A stretch of DNA of 51,301 bases from Clostridium chromiireducens (GTDB taxonomy: Bacteria; Bacillota; Clostridia; Clostridiales; Clostridiaceae), in contig NZ_MZGT01000042.1 in assembly GCF_002029255.1 (NCBI RefSeq), positions 1 through 51,301 of the forward strand. Direction: 5' to 3'. Of the stretch, positions 7,681-16,000 are shown piece after piece (the stretch's first letter is position 1; the number at the start of each line of letters is the position of its first letter). A model generated the notes under the pieces. That model did not search any database. It worked only from the letters and a program-made list of their open reading frames with translations, and was not told where the DNA came from. The translations under genes and the position numbers were made by a program.

Positions 7681-8544
7681 ATGAAAATACATGATAAATG
7701 CTTGCCATGTGTGGTCAACCAAGTTATTAAAGTGGCCAATATTACAGGTGTTGACAATAAGGAAGAGTTATTGAGGGAAGCTTTTACTTACCTCAGTAAA
7801 ATGGATTTTGAGACAACTACACCAGAAATTATTGGAGAAATTTTTAGCATGATAAAAAAGCATACTAATAATTCAGATCCATATAAAAAAACTAGAAATT
7901 ACTATAATAAATTGTTTTTGAAACTGTTACCCGAATTTGAGAGGAAGATTGAGCAAGCTGAAAATTCGTTTCAATTAGCAGTAAGATACGCCATTGTTGG
8001 TAATATCATAGATTTCAATCCTATTCACAATACATTATTAGAGGATATTTTTGATTATTTTGAAAAAATGGAACAGTTAGAATTAGCAATAGATGATTCT
8101 AAGGAGCTAGCGGAAGATATTTTAAATTTAAAAACATTATTATACTTAGGTGATAATTGTGGAGAGATCTGCATGGACAAGATCCTTTTAAAGAAAATAA
8201 AAGAACTAAATCCTAATGTTAAAATATTCTTTGGAGTAAGAGGTAAACCTGTTGTAAATGATTCTATAGCTGAAGATGCATATGCAGTAGGAATTGATGA
8301 ATATGCAGAGGTTATAGATAATGGGGATGGTTCTCTTGGGACTGTTCTAAATCGGACAAGTCTTGAGTTCAAAGAAGTATATGAAAAGGCCGATGCAGTA
8401 ATTGCTAAAGGGCAAGCGAACTATGAGTGTTTGAGTGAAGAAAAGAAAAAAATCTATTTCCTATTAATGACCAAATGCGATGTGATTGCCAATGATATTG
8501 GTGCTCCGGAAAAGAAAATGATTTGTATGAAAAACAAAGTTTAA
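7681..8544 (+). CDS. DUF89 / ARMT1-like damage-control phosphatase family protein
   Basis: 287 residues. N-terminal helical part starts with IHDKCLPCVVNQVIK, the typical CxxC start of the prokaryotic DUF89 subfamily. The Rossmann part has LLYLGDNCGEICMDKILLKK, the Asp-Asn metal site of DUF89 phosphatases, and VIAKGQANYECLSE. DUF89 enzymes are metal-dependent phosphatases that remove damaged or excess phosphometabolites. Length and motifs are complete. AGAGGGGTAATT precedes the ATG. It is one gene of the R-repeat array. Confidence 0.9.
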   Translation: MKIHDKCLPCVVNQVIKVANITGVDNKEELLREAFTYLSKMDFETTTPEIIGEIFSMIKKHTNNSDPYKKTRNYYNKLFLKLLPEFERKIEQAENSFQLAVRYAIVGNIIDFNPIHNTLLEDIFDYFEKMEQLELAIDDSKELAEDILNLKTLLYLGDNCGEICMDKILLKKIKELNPNVKIFFGVRGKPVVNDSIAEDAYAVGIDEYAEVIDNGDGSLGTVLNRTSLEFKEVYEKADAVIAKGQANYECLSEEKKKIYFLLMTKCDVIANDIGAPEKKMICMKNKV

Positions 8545-8574
8545 AGAAGCAATTCAACGATATACATAAATTAC

Positions 8575-8613
8575 AAATTCTAGTTTAAGTTGAGCATTAT
8601 AAATTGTAATTTG
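8575..8613 (+). repeat. R repeat copy
   Basis: AAATTCTAGTTTAAG...CATTATAAATTGTAATTTG between the DUF89 and TmrB-like genes. Confidence 0.8.
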
Positions 8614-8643
8614 TAGAGTAGTTTATATTTTGTGAGGTAGAAA

Positions 8644-9168
8644 ATGATAATATGGATAAATGGAGCTTTCGGCAGCGGGAAAAGTACAACTGCAGAATTA
8701 TTACATTCAAAGATAGAGTTTTCGCATATATTTGACCCAGAACAAGTAGGATATTTTTTGTGGGATAGCTTTCCAACAGAGATGAAGGAAAAAGGAGATT
8801 TTCAAGACCTTGAAATATGGCGTAGTATCAATTATCAAATAATAAAACATATGCATGATAATTATAATGGAGTTTTAATTATTCCTATGACTATTACTGA
8901 TATAAATTACTATAATCAAATAATAGGGAATTTAATTAAAAATGGCGTTGAGGTTTATCATTTTATTCTTAATGCTGACAAAGAAAATATTAAGAGTAGA
9001 TTAATCTGCAGAGGTGAATGTGAAAATTCATGGGCCAAGCAGCAGATTGATAGATGTTTAGAAGCATTTGAAAGTGACATTAATGGTGAAAAAATCAATA
9101 CGAATAGTTTAAATGTTGAGCAAGTAGTGAATGTTATTATGAAAAAAATAATTCAATCAAAACTATAA
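8644..9168 (+). CDS. TmrB-like P-loop ATPase/kinase
   Basis: 174 residues. It opens with IIWINGAFGSGKSTTAELL (Walker A GAFGSGKST at about 7-15), followed by FDPEQVGYFLWDSFP, the pattern of TmrB (Bacillus tunicamycin-resistance ATP-binding protein) and related small kinases; a lid-like IKSRLICRGECENSWAKQQ follows. Tunicamycin resistance is known for TmrB but not shown for this homolog. TGTGAGGTAG precedes the ATG. Flanked by an R repeat upstream and a degenerate tail (AATAGCGATTTATT) downstream. Confidence 0.85.
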   Translation: MIIWINGAFGSGKSTTAELLHSKIEFSHIFDPEQVGYFLWDSFPTEMKEKGDFQDLEIWRSINYQIIKHMHDNYNGVLIIPMTITDINYYNQIIGNLIKNGVEVYHFILNADKENIKSRLICRGECENSWAKQQIDRCLEAFESDINGEKINTNSLNVEQVVNVIMKKIIQSKL

Positions 9169-9222
9169 ATTAAGTTGGAAATAGCGATTTATTAATATTT
9201 TTATGTGTAGGAGGAAAATGAA

Positions 9223-9855
9223 ATGTTTCCAAATAAAGAAATAGCAGAAGAGGAATTAAAGATAGCGGGACAATTAAATCCGGGACCATGGACAGAACAT
9301 TCTATCAATGTAGGACTAGCGGCTCAAATGATTGCAGAAAGATGTAGTAATCTTAACCCACAAAAAGCATATGTGTTAGGAATTCTTCATGATATAGGTA
9401 GAAGATATGGGGTAAGTGCAAGGAGACATGGTATTGATGGATATAATTTTGCTATGGAAAGAGGTTGGGACGAAGTGGGGCGAATTTGTTTGACTCATTC
9501 ATTTCCGGTTCCTGATTTTGATAAAGAAATAGGTAGCAATGATATGAGTGATGACGAAAGCCAATTTGTTAGACAGTATTTAAAAAACATAACTTATGAT
9601 GATTATGATAAATTGTTGATTGTTTGTGACTCACTGGCTGATGCTCAAGGTTTTTGTATGATGGAAAAGCGTTTTGTTAATACAACAAGGAGGTATGGGA
9701 TATTTTTATTTACCGTTGAACGCTGGAATGAGATTTTTGAAATGAAAGAATATTTTGAAAAACAAATGGGGTGTTCTATCTATGATGTACTTCCCAATAT
9801 AAAAGAAACCACATTTAAGGATGCACCATTATGGAAACCTCCAGCAATCTCATGA
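9223..9855 (+). CDS. HD domain phosphohydrolase
   Basis: 210 residues. HD metal site: H26 (TEHSINV), H56-D57 (ILHDIGRRYG), H92 (CLTHSFP) and a later Asp in LLIVCDSLADAQG. This is the small HD family often annotated as HDIG or HD-superfamily hydrolases. The substrate is unknown, probably a nucleotide or phosphate ester. GTAGGAGG precedes the ATG. A second, N-terminally truncated homolog lies at 27.7 kb and aligns from residue 61 onward. Confidence 0.88.
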   Translation: MFPNKEIAEEELKIAGQLNPGPWTEHSINVGLAAQMIAERCSNLNPQKAYVLGILHDIGRRYGVSARRHGIDGYNFAMERGWDEVGRICLTHSFPVPDFDKEIGSNDMSDDESQFVRQYLKNITYDDYDKLLIVCDSLADAQGFCMMEKRFVNTTRRYGIFLFTVERWNEIFEMKEYFEKQMGCSIYDVLPNIKETTFKDAPLWKPPAIS

Positions 9856-10120
9856 GTCTAAAGGATGGGATATTAAAGAAGCCTAAGTGGATTCAATTTA
9901 GAAAAACTTCGCAGCTATAGGCGCTCAGAAATGATGGGAAATACTTTTCGAAAGGTAAAGGCATATTCAGAATTACTTAATACACAAATAAAGGAACCTT
10001 TTATACGAACATAATAAGTAACAATCATAGATTGTACATGAAATTTAATTAGAAAATGTAAGTTAAAGGCTGGGCAATAACATAAAAAAATTTAAAACAT
10101 AACTATAAAAAGGAGTATAT
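9856..10120 (+). other. non-coding gap with a possible decayed ORF
   Basis: No intact gene. An open frame of about 35 codons ending near 10014 (containing the reading KVKAYSELLNTQIKEPF) looks like the end of an eroded coding sequence but I do not recognise it. No E or R element is visible here. Confidence 0.3.
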
Positions 10121-11059
10121 ATGAACTTTGAAACTTGCTTTAATAAGTCTTCATTTATGCTAATGGAAGGTGCATTAGGAGAGAGATTAAAAAGAGAATT
10201 TAATATTATGTTTGATGATAATGTTGCGATGGCTGGTTTAATTTATAATGCTGATTCGAGACAAGCCTTGCATAGCATTTTTCAAGAATATCTAAAAATT
10301 GCTGGAAAATATAAGTTACCATTTATCGCAACAACCCCTACAAGAAGAGCTAATAAGGATCGTGTCCTACAATCTGAATTTACTGAAAGAATAATAGAAG
10401 ATAATGTTAGGTTTCTGCAAAAAATAAAAAGTAATGCAAAGGTAAATATGTTTGTAGGTGGCTTAATGGGATGCAAGGGGGATGCGTACAAGGGAACTGA
10501 TATTGTATCAGTAGATGAAGCACAGGAGTTTCATTTATGGCAGGTGAAGTTATTTAAAGAAGCAGGAGTAGATTTTTTGTTTGCAGGTATCATGCCTGAG
10601 TTATCTGAGGCTATTGGTATGGCAAAGGCTATGGAAACAGCAGAATTGCCATATATAATTAGTTTTATGATTAGGGATGATGGGAAACTAATAGATGGAA
10701 CTACTATTAATGATGCAATTTTGAGTATAGATAATGCTACTATACAAAAACCAATTTGCTATATGGTAAACTGTGTTCATCCAATCATTTTAAAAAAGTC
10801 CCTATCTTATCCTTTCAATAAAACAAGATTAGTTAAAGAGAGATTTCATGGAATACAAGCTAACTCTTCACCATTATCACCAGAGGAATTAGAGAATGCC
10901 ATCGACTTGAAAATTTCTGATAGTGTTAGTCTTGCTAATGATATGATGGATTTATATGATTATTTTATTCCTAAAATTTTAGGAGGCTGTTGCGGTACTG
11001 ACAATACTCACATAGAAGAAATAGCAAAAAGGTTAAAGGGTGAAAAAGATGAAGTCTAG
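10121..11059 (+). CDS. homocysteine S-methyltransferase family protein
   Basis: 312 residues, Pfam S-methyl_trans fold. The zinc thiolate ligands are visible: the Cys in CYMVNCVHP and the pair in LGGCCGTDNTHI (C290, C291). N-terminal LMEGALGERLKREF corresponds to the usual DGGLGTxL segment. The family moves a methyl group from S-methylmethionine or a related donor to a thiol acceptor such as homocysteine. AAAGGAG precedes the ATG. The following GNAT gene overlaps its end by 11 bases, so the two are translationally coupled, unlike most genes here. Confidence 0.88.
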   Translation: MNFETCFNKSSFMLMEGALGERLKREFNIMFDDNVAMAGLIYNADSRQALHSIFQEYLKIAGKYKLPFIATTPTRRANKDRVLQSEFTERIIEDNVRFLQKIKSNAKVNMFVGGLMGCKGDAYKGTDIVSVDEAQEFHLWQVKLFKEAGVDFLFAGIMPELSEAIGMAKAMETAELPYIISFMIRDDGKLIDGTTINDAILSIDNATIQKPICYMVNCVHPIILKKSLSYPFNKTRLVKERFHGIQANSSPLSPEELENAIDLKISDSVSLANDMMDLYDYFIPKILGGCCGTDNTHIEEIAKRLKGEKDEV

Positions 11060-11741
11060 AGCACTTGAATATTTAATAAAAGATCCATTGTTACATATGG
11101 GAATGATTGAGCCAATACGTAGAGATACTGCAGAAATATTGTATGCTGAAATAGATGGAGTATTAATGAAAGAAGAACAAAGTAATGCGTATATGATATC
11201 TGTAGATAATTTTGAAAAAGGACAAGAGCTAATAAATAGCATATTGAAATGTAGCCTAATTGTTGCGCATCAAAAATATATGATTGATTATATATCAAAT
11301 AGATTTGGGTTAACTGAAAAACTTGAATGTGTTCAAGCTGCGTATATGGATAAAACTAAAATTCATACAAAAGAAGAATTAGAAATAAGGCAGTTAGAAC
11401 CGAATCAAATAGAAGTTATATTAAAACATTATAATAAATTATCTAATAATGAAATTGAAATGCTTTTAAAGAATGGAAGTTTATTTGGAGGATATAAGAA
11501 TCATGTACTAATAGGATTTATAGGAAATCATTTGGAAGGAAGCATAGGACTATTAGAAATTTTTCCTGAATATAGACGTTTAGGGTATGGAACAATACTT
11601 GAAAGTTATATGATAAACAAAACACTTGAAGATGGTTTAGTGCCATTTACACAAGTTGAAATAGAAAATAAAAAATCAATAGCTTTGCAAAAGAAACTCG
11701 GATTTAAAATATCAATAGACAAATTGTATTGGTTGTTTTAG
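11049..11741 (+). CDS. GNAT acetyltransferase
   Basis: 230 residues from an ATG 8 bases after AAAGGG. The C-terminal GNAT half reads IGLLEIFPEYRRLGYGTILESY (YRRLGYG acetyl-CoA loop) and VEIENKKSIALQKKLGFKIS. The N-terminal half (DPLLHMGMIEPIRRDTAEI) is a second, degenerate domain typical of the double-domain GNATs. It overlaps the methyltransferase gene by 11 bases and probably shares its transcript, suggesting a functional pair, though no substrate is known. Confidence 0.82.
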   Translation: MKSRALEYLIKDPLLHMGMIEPIRRDTAEILYAEIDGVLMKEEQSNAYMISVDNFEKGQELINSILKCSLIVAHQKYMIDYISNRFGLTEKLECVQAAYMDKTKIHTKEELEIRQLEPNQIEVILKHYNKLSNNEIEMLLKNGSLFGGYKNHVLIGFIGNHLEGSIGLLEIFPEYRRLGYGTILESYMINKTLEDGLVPFTQVEIENKKSIALQKKLGFKISIDKLYWLF

Positions 11742-11782
11742 TAAGTTTAATTATGCAACTGAACGAAGAGGTGATAATCAAA

Positions 11783-11866
11783 ATGACAAAACTGTGTTTA
11801 CACAGTGGATATGAAGTGAATTTTAATTTAATATTAAGTATTATAAATAGTAATTTGAAAGGATGA
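11783..11866 (+). CDS. 27-codon ORF running through the R repeat
   Basis: ATG with a good GAAGAGGTGATAATC ribosome site starts MTKLCLHSGYEVNFN, and the frame then runs through the R repeat and ends in a TGA that overlaps the ATG at 11863. The first 12 codons look like the beginning of a gene whose remainder was replaced by the repeat; the rest is translated repeat. It could also act as a short leader peptide for the isochorismatase-like gene. Function unknown. Confidence 0.35.
   Translation: MTKLCLHSGYEVNFNLILSIINSNLKG
11819..11857 (+). repeat. R repeat copy
   Basis: AATTTTAATTTAATATTAAG then TATTATAAATAGTAATTTG, directly before AAAGGATG of the next gene. Confidence 0.8.
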
Positions 11867-11871
11867 TTAAA

Positions 11872-12393
11872 ATGGTTTTATTAGTAGTTGATACACAAAA
11901 GTTAATAACAAATGAAAAATTATATAAATTTGATACGTTTGTATCAAATGTTAAAGAGTTAATAAAGAAGGCTAGAGAAAGTAACATTGAAGTAATATAT
12001 GTACGTCATGATGATGGAGTTGGGAGTGAATTAACAAAAGGGACTGATGGCTTTGAAATATATGAAGAATTTCAACCAATTAATGAAGAAAAAATATTTG
12101 ATAAGAATGTTAATAGTTCTTTTAAGGGGACGGGCTTGTTAGAATATTTAAAAGACAAAGGTGAAAAAGATGTAATCATTGTAGGGCTTCAAACAGACTA
12201 TTGTATTGATGCTACCATAAAATGTGGATTTGAACATGAATTTAATATTATAGTGCCAGCATATGCAAATACAACTGTTGATAATAAATTTATGTCAGCA
12301 GAAAATAGTTATAAATATCATAATGAATTTATGTGGAATAGAAGATATGCAGAATGTATTTCATTGGATGAAACAATTAAAAGAATGAAATAG
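11872..12393 (+). CDS. isochorismatase-like cysteine hydrolase
   Basis: 173 residues. Catalytic Asp in MVLLVVDTQKLI, Lys in IFDKNVNSSFKGTGL and Cys in VIIVGLQTDYCIDATIKCG are all present with typical spacing. The family includes nicotinamidase-like and streptothricin-hydrolase-like (SttH) enzymes; the GLQTDYCIDAT motif fits the general cysteine hydrolase group. The ATG at 11872 is best spaced from GAAAGG; an ATG at 11863 overlaps the TGA of the small ORF. R repeat just upstream; the 5' part of another (AAATTCCAAT) follows the stop. Confidence 0.9.
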   Translation: MVLLVVDTQKLITNEKLYKFDTFVSNVKELIKKARESNIEVIYVRHDDGVGSELTKGTDGFEIYEEFQPINEEKIFDKNVNSSFKGTGLLEYLKDKGEKDVIIVGLQTDYCIDATIKCGFEHEFNIIVPAYANTTVDNKFMSAENSYKYHNEFMWNRRYAECISLDETIKRMK

Positions 12394-12411
12394 TTAAATT
12401 CCAATATAAAT

Positions 12412-12582
12412 GAAGAAGATGGCCCAGAAAAAGGAGTAGCCCATTTTTATGCTGATCTTGATGATATTTTAAGTTTGTTTTGTAACTTTAAAATAGAAAA
12501 AGTACGTCACATAGACTATTGCTATATAAATTCTCAGAAGCAAGATAGTAAGTATTATTATATAAATGGACACAAAAAGTAA
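12412..12582 (+). pseudogene. C-terminal fragment of a SAM-dependent methyltransferase
   Basis: An open frame without start codon reads GPEKGVAHFYADLDDILSLF and ends KYYYINGHKK. This matches the C-terminal end of class I methyltransferases in which the last strand is SKHYYI. The SAM-binding half is missing. It begins just after a 5' R-repeat half that follows the isochorismatase gene, so the truncation point lies at the repeat border. Confidence 0.6.
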
Positions 12583-12792
12583 GGGAAATATTTAAGTCTT
12601 AACTACAATAGTTTTAAAGATGTATGTTATAAAGTAAGAACTAGAAATATATGGGAAGATGTATTGAAACACATAAATAATCAATTTAATATCTTCTTAC
12701 AGTATTTCTAATAATAGTTCCTTATACTCTTTATGGTTTTATTAGACTTTTATTAAACTGGTGGTTGTAAAGTATTTTATATTACATAATTA
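12583..12792 (+). other. non-coding gap after methyltransferase remnant
   Basis: AT-rich. An open frame of about 38 codons (reading through DVCYKVRTRNIWEDVLKHI) is not recognised and may be another remnant. Confidence 0.25.
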
Positions 12793-12980
12793 GGTCGCAT
12801 TATTCAAGGGATTGAATTTGCGATTTTTTTTTGTAATTATAAAATGTTATATACTATGCAGATTTCCCTGGAAATAAATCACTGACCACAAAATTGTGGT
12901 GAGTAATAACTCTCTATTGGAAATTAAAACTTTGCATTTACAATCTATGCTATAATTAATTTGAAGAGTTACCATTATTT
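12793..12980 (+). repeat. E element copy 3 (terminator, palindrome, promoter)
   Basis: One of the most complete copies: hairpin GTCGCATTATTCA...TTGAATTTGCGAT-T8 (12793-12832), an ATAAAATGTTATATACTATG block, the 24 bp palindrome at 12881-12904, and a promoter block GCATTTACAATCTATGCTATAAT (TATAAT at 12951-12956). Confidence 0.8.
12881..12904 (+). repeat. 24 bp palindrome (copy 1)
   Basis: ACTGACCAC-AAAATT-GTGGTGAGT. Nine-base arms with one mismatch; the same sequence recurs at 18617, 40850 and 49268. Confidence 0.8.
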
Positions 12981-13186
12981 AGATGATTCTTGATGCTAAA
13001 AAAATAAGTTCCTGCAGGAGGAACTTACAAGAGGATTAAAATCAAACACATTAAAAAATTATTACATAAATATTATGTGTAATGTGAAAGAGAAATATTC
13101 AATTCGTATTGCTTTTAATAGCAAGAATGGAAAAGAAATTGAATTGAAAAAAATATATATTATAATTACCAAGCGGAATAAAGAAG

Positions 13187-14113
13187 GTGAAAGATTTGGA
13201 ATACAAGACCATCGTATTTAACTGCCTTAAATATATTGAAAATAATATTAGTGAGTCTATAACTGCCGAAGATATTGCAAATAAAGCTGGATATTCACTG
13301 TATTATTTCTCAAGAATATTTAAAAAGCAAATGGGATTATCAATTATGGAATATGTTAAAGAGCGCAGATTAATTAAGGCTTCAGATGAAATTATCAATG
13401 GAAAGAAAATAATTGATGTAGCGCTTGAATATGGCTATCAATCCCATAGCGGTTTTACTAAGGCATTTAAAAATAAATTTGGATTTTCTCCCGCACTTTT
13501 AAGAGCATTTCGTTTCCAAATTGATTGTTTAGGAGGTAATTATAATATGAGACATGTATTTATGAGAAGCACAAATATTCATGCAACTAAAGAAGAGTTA
13601 TTTGAGGTATTAAGGACGACAATAAAAGAAAATATGCTTGAATATAACCAAGAAAGAATAGAGAAAGCATATGAATTTGCATGTGTAGAGCATGAGGGGG
13701 AAAAAAGATACTCGGGTGATGACTATGTAACTCATTCGGTTAATGTAGCTATTATTCTATCAGAAATGGGAGCGAGCGAAGAGGCTGTCATAGCAGGTTT
13801 ACTGCATGATATTATTTTAGAAAAGTCAAGTACTCATATTAATAAAGTCATAAGTGAATTTTCAAAAAGAATTGTAGAAATTATAATGTATTTAAAGAGA
13901 AGTAATATAAATAAATCCATGAGTGATGAAGATGTAGTAATGGTTATGATAGCTGATAGGATTCATAATATGAGAACAATTGAGTTTATAGATAAAACGC
14001 GTTGGAAGGAAAAGGCAAAAGAAACGTTAGATGTATTTTCACCTATAGCAGCAAGGCTGAATAATGAAAAAGTTATAGCAGAATTAAATGACTTATCGCT
14101 CAAATATATTTAA
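13187..14113 (+). CDS. AraC-type HTH fused to SpoT-like (alarmone hydrolase) HD domain
   Basis: 308 residues. Residues 8-108 are an AraC/XylS double helix-turn-helix (ITAEDIANKAGYSLYYFSRI; IDVALEYGYQSHSGFTKAFK). Residues 135-308 match the hydrolase domain of Rel/SpoT: HEGEKRYSGDDYVTHS (H169, H183), GLLHDI (H207-D208), MIADRIHNMRTIE (D257), and the end ETLDVFSPIAARL...ELNDLSLKYI. The E-D pair that follows HDxx in active ppGpp hydrolases is Leu-Glu here, so activity may be altered or lost. It could be a regulator that senses or degrades (p)ppGpp, which is inference. Start is GTG, or TTG at 13196 after AAGAAGGTG. E element copy 3 lies upstream. Confidence 0.85.
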   Translation: MKDLEYKTIVFNCLKYIENNISESITAEDIANKAGYSLYYFSRIFKKQMGLSIMEYVKERRLIKASDEIINGKKIIDVALEYGYQSHSGFTKAFKNKFGFSPALLRAFRFQIDCLGGNYNMRHVFMRSTNIHATKEELFEVLRTTIKENMLEYNQERIEKAYEFACVEHEGEKRYSGDDYVTHSVNVAIILSEMGASEEAVIAGLLHDIILEKSSTHINKVISEFSKRIVEIIMYLKRSNINKSMSDEDVVMVMIADRIHNMRTIEFIDKTRWKEKAKETLDVFSPIAARLNNEKVIAELNDLSLKYI

Positions 14114-14232
14114 TATTGCTTGTACATCACCTATTTCAGCATATATTGAATACCTATGAAAACTGAACAAGGCAATAAGAATTTTTATGTACTTGAAATG
14201 TTCATTGATGGCAAGGGAGATGGGAGGATAAT

Positions 14233-15012
14233 ATGGATATGAAATACTTATTTGATGAAGCAGTTTTAAATTATGAAAAGAGGCGTCCAAATTACGGAAC
14301 AGAAATATTTAAAGATATAATGAAATATTCAGAAATCACTAGTGATAAATCAATAATAGAAGTTGGGTGCGGAACAGGTCAAGCTACAGAGCCTTTCTTA
14401 AAAACGAAATGTAAGGTGACCGCAGTTGAATTAGGCGAAAATCTTTCTTCATATACCAGAGAAAAATTTAAGAATTATAATAATCTGGAGGTTGTTAGGT
14501 CTGCCTTTGAAGATTACGATTGTGATGATAATAAATTTGATATGTTATATTCTGCTACTGCGTTCCATTGGATACCAGATGAAATTGGATATAAAAAGGC
14601 ATATAGGATAATAAAGAATGAAGGCACCATTGCTTTATTCTGGAATAGGCCATCTGCAAATGATAAGGAGAGTCCAGTACATCAAAAGATTCAATCTATT
14701 TATAAGAAGCTTTTACCAGAGTGGAGCGATAAGGTAAGCAATAGTGAAGATAATAAATATAAATATTCAAGGATAGTGGATAAGATAGAGGAATATGGTT
14801 TTAAGAATATAGAGTTTAAGCTATATCATAATTCCAGGAAAATGACTGGAGTTCAATATATAGAATTGCTAAATACTTATTCAGACCATTTAGCTTTAGA
14901 AAAATCATTGAAATCACAACTGTTTAATTCTATTAGAACAGTAATCGAAGAGTTAGGAAATGAAGTAATTATTAATGATACAGTGGACTTATATCTTGCT
15001 AAAAAAATGTAG
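14233..15012 (+). CDS. class I SAM-dependent methyltransferase
   Basis: 259 residues. Begins with FDEAVLNYEKRRPNY, typical of the methyltransferase_11-type enzymes related to trans-aconitate or UbiE-like families. Motif I is IIEVGCGTGQATEPF (about 38-52); post-motif acidic residue in TAVELGENL; motif around SATAFHWIPDEIGYKK. The acceptor is unknown. GGGAGATGGGAGGATAAT gives a good ribosome site before the ATG. It follows the AraC-HD gene by 120 bases and may be read with it; a strong hairpin terminator lies 160 bases downstream. Confidence 0.9.
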   Translation: MDMKYLFDEAVLNYEKRRPNYGTEIFKDIMKYSEITSDKSIIEVGCGTGQATEPFLKTKCKVTAVELGENLSSYTREKFKNYNNLEVVRSAFEDYDCDDNKFDMLYSATAFHWIPDEIGYKKAYRIIKNEGTIALFWNRPSANDKESPVHQKIQSIYKKLLPEWSDKVSNSEDNKYKYSRIVDKIEEYGFKNIEFKLYHNSRKMTGVQYIELLNTYSDHLALEKSLKSQLFNSIRTVIEELGNEVIINDTVDLYLAKKM

Positions 15013-15142
15013 AGATATTGACTCAAGATGAGTATTTGAATACAGTTTAATGAATATTGATATTCTTATGAATTTGCTAGGGAGACTTTAAAATTATTTA
15101 TGAAAGTGTTATAATAACATAAAAACAGATATAGAATGTTAA

Positions 15143-15166
15143 TTTCTTTGTCGCCGGATAAAGAAA
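15143..15166 (+). promoter_or_regulatory. small leader hairpin
   Basis: TTTCTTT and AAAGAAA pair around the loop GTCGCCGGAT. The AAAGAAA arm can alternatively pair with the CTTTCTTT 3' flank of the terminator just downstream, so the two structures could be mutually exclusive. Confidence 0.4.
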
Positions 15167-15172
15167 ATAATA

Positions 15173-15234
15173 AGCGTTTAAATTTCACGCCGCAGGCCTT
15201 TGAAAGCGTGATGTTTAAGCGCTTTCTTTTTTAA
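15173..15234 (+). terminator. strong hairpin terminator or attenuator before DMT transporter
   Basis: AAGCGTTTAAATTTCACGC pairs with GCGTGATGTTTAAGCGCTT over 19 positions with one mismatch, loop CGCAGGCCTTTGAAA, followed by TCTTTTTT. It either ends the methyltransferase transcript or attenuates the transporter behind it. Confidence 0.75.
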
Positions 15235-15245
15235 GGAGGATTTAT

Positions 15246-15311
15246 ATGCAAAAAGAAAATAATTTAATAGCTATTAAACACTATAATGGAGGAAATAATT
15301 TATGTCATTAA
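15246..15311 (+). CDS. 21-residue leader ORF overlapping the transporter start
   Basis: AAGGAGGATTTAT precedes an ATG that encodes MQKENNLIAIKHYNGGNNLCH and stops 10 bases inside the transporter gene. The perfect ribosome site and the overlap suggest translational coupling or a regulatory leader peptide. No homology is recognised. The transporter's own ribosome site (GGAGGAAAT) lies inside this ORF, so ribosome passage would affect access to it. Confidence 0.5.
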   Translation: MQKENNLIAIKHYNGGNNLCH

Positions 15312-15733
15312 ATTATATTGTACCAATTATTATAGTTATTGTATCGAACATTGTTTATCATATTACAACTAAGAATATACCAAAAGATGCAAACTCATTC
15401 TTATCACTAGCAATTACTTATTTAGCAAGCACGGTTATTGCTATAGCAATGTATTGTTTGACATCTAAGCCGAGCAGAATTTTAATGGATATACATAAAG
15501 TTAATTGGACCAGTTACGTTCTTGGATTAGCAATTGTAGGAGTGGAAGTAGGATATATTTATATGTACCGAGCAGGTTGGGATATAAGCAGAGGTTCATT
15601 AGTAGCAAGTATTTCAATATCTATATTATTAATTATTGTAGGTATTTTATTTTACAAGGAACACATTGGAATGTATCAGATAATAGGGATTGTGTGTTGT
15701 ATAATAGGATTGACTTTTATTAATTTGGATTAG
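15302..15733 (+). CDS. EamA/DMT-superfamily small transporter
   Basis: 143 residues with four to five membrane segments and the C-terminal pattern SISISILLIIVGILFYKEHI followed by IIGIVCCIIGLTFINL, the EamA half-unit signature (GxxxFxEx...GxxLIxxGv). It is half the size of usual two-repeat DMT permeases, so it would work as a dimer, as SMR-type exporters do. Substrate unknown, probably a small organic or cationic compound. It sits behind an attenuator-like hairpin and a leader ORF and is followed by an E element. Confidence 0.8.
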   Translation: MSLNYIVPIIIVIVSNIVYHITTKNIPKDANSFLSLAITYLASTVIAIAMYCLTSKPSRILMDIHKVNWTSYVLGLAIVGVEVGYIYMYRAGWDISRGSLVASISISILLIIVGILFYKEHIGMYQIIGIVCCIIGLTFINLD

Positions 15734-15787
15734 AGTCTTATTAAAAAAGCAAAATCTTAGGTTTAATAAAATAAAGAATAAAGATGA

Positions 15788-15912
15788 AAATCACATTATT
15801 CAAGAGATTGAATTTGTGATTTTTTTTGGATAGATTTAAAAAATAAATTAGATTATAGGTCTGTAGAAATGGATAGTGATGCATTTACAATATATGCTAT
15901 AATTGATTTGTA
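15788..15912 (+). repeat. E element copy 4 (terminator plus promoter)
   Basis: Hairpin AAATCACATTATTCA...TTGAATTTGTGATT-T6, a shortened middle, then GATGCATTTACAATATATG with TATAAT at 15898-15903 and ATTGATTTGTAGTAGG. Confidence 0.75.
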
Positions 15913-16000
15913 GTAGGAAAGTGACTAGGAATAGATTTTAAATTTACGAAGGGGCCGTATAAGGTTCAGATAAATAATTAACTTGTTATGGAGGAGAAAA

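Noticed and set aside
3523..8613. CRISPR array
   Set aside because: The repeats are ~40 bp but spaced by whole genes of 300-900 bp, not by short unique spacers, and no cas genes are present.
15143..15234. Known riboswitch before the DMT transporter
   Set aside because: The leader lacks the conserved cores I know for guanidine, preQ1, fluoride, THF and other small riboswitches; it is only described as attenuator-like.
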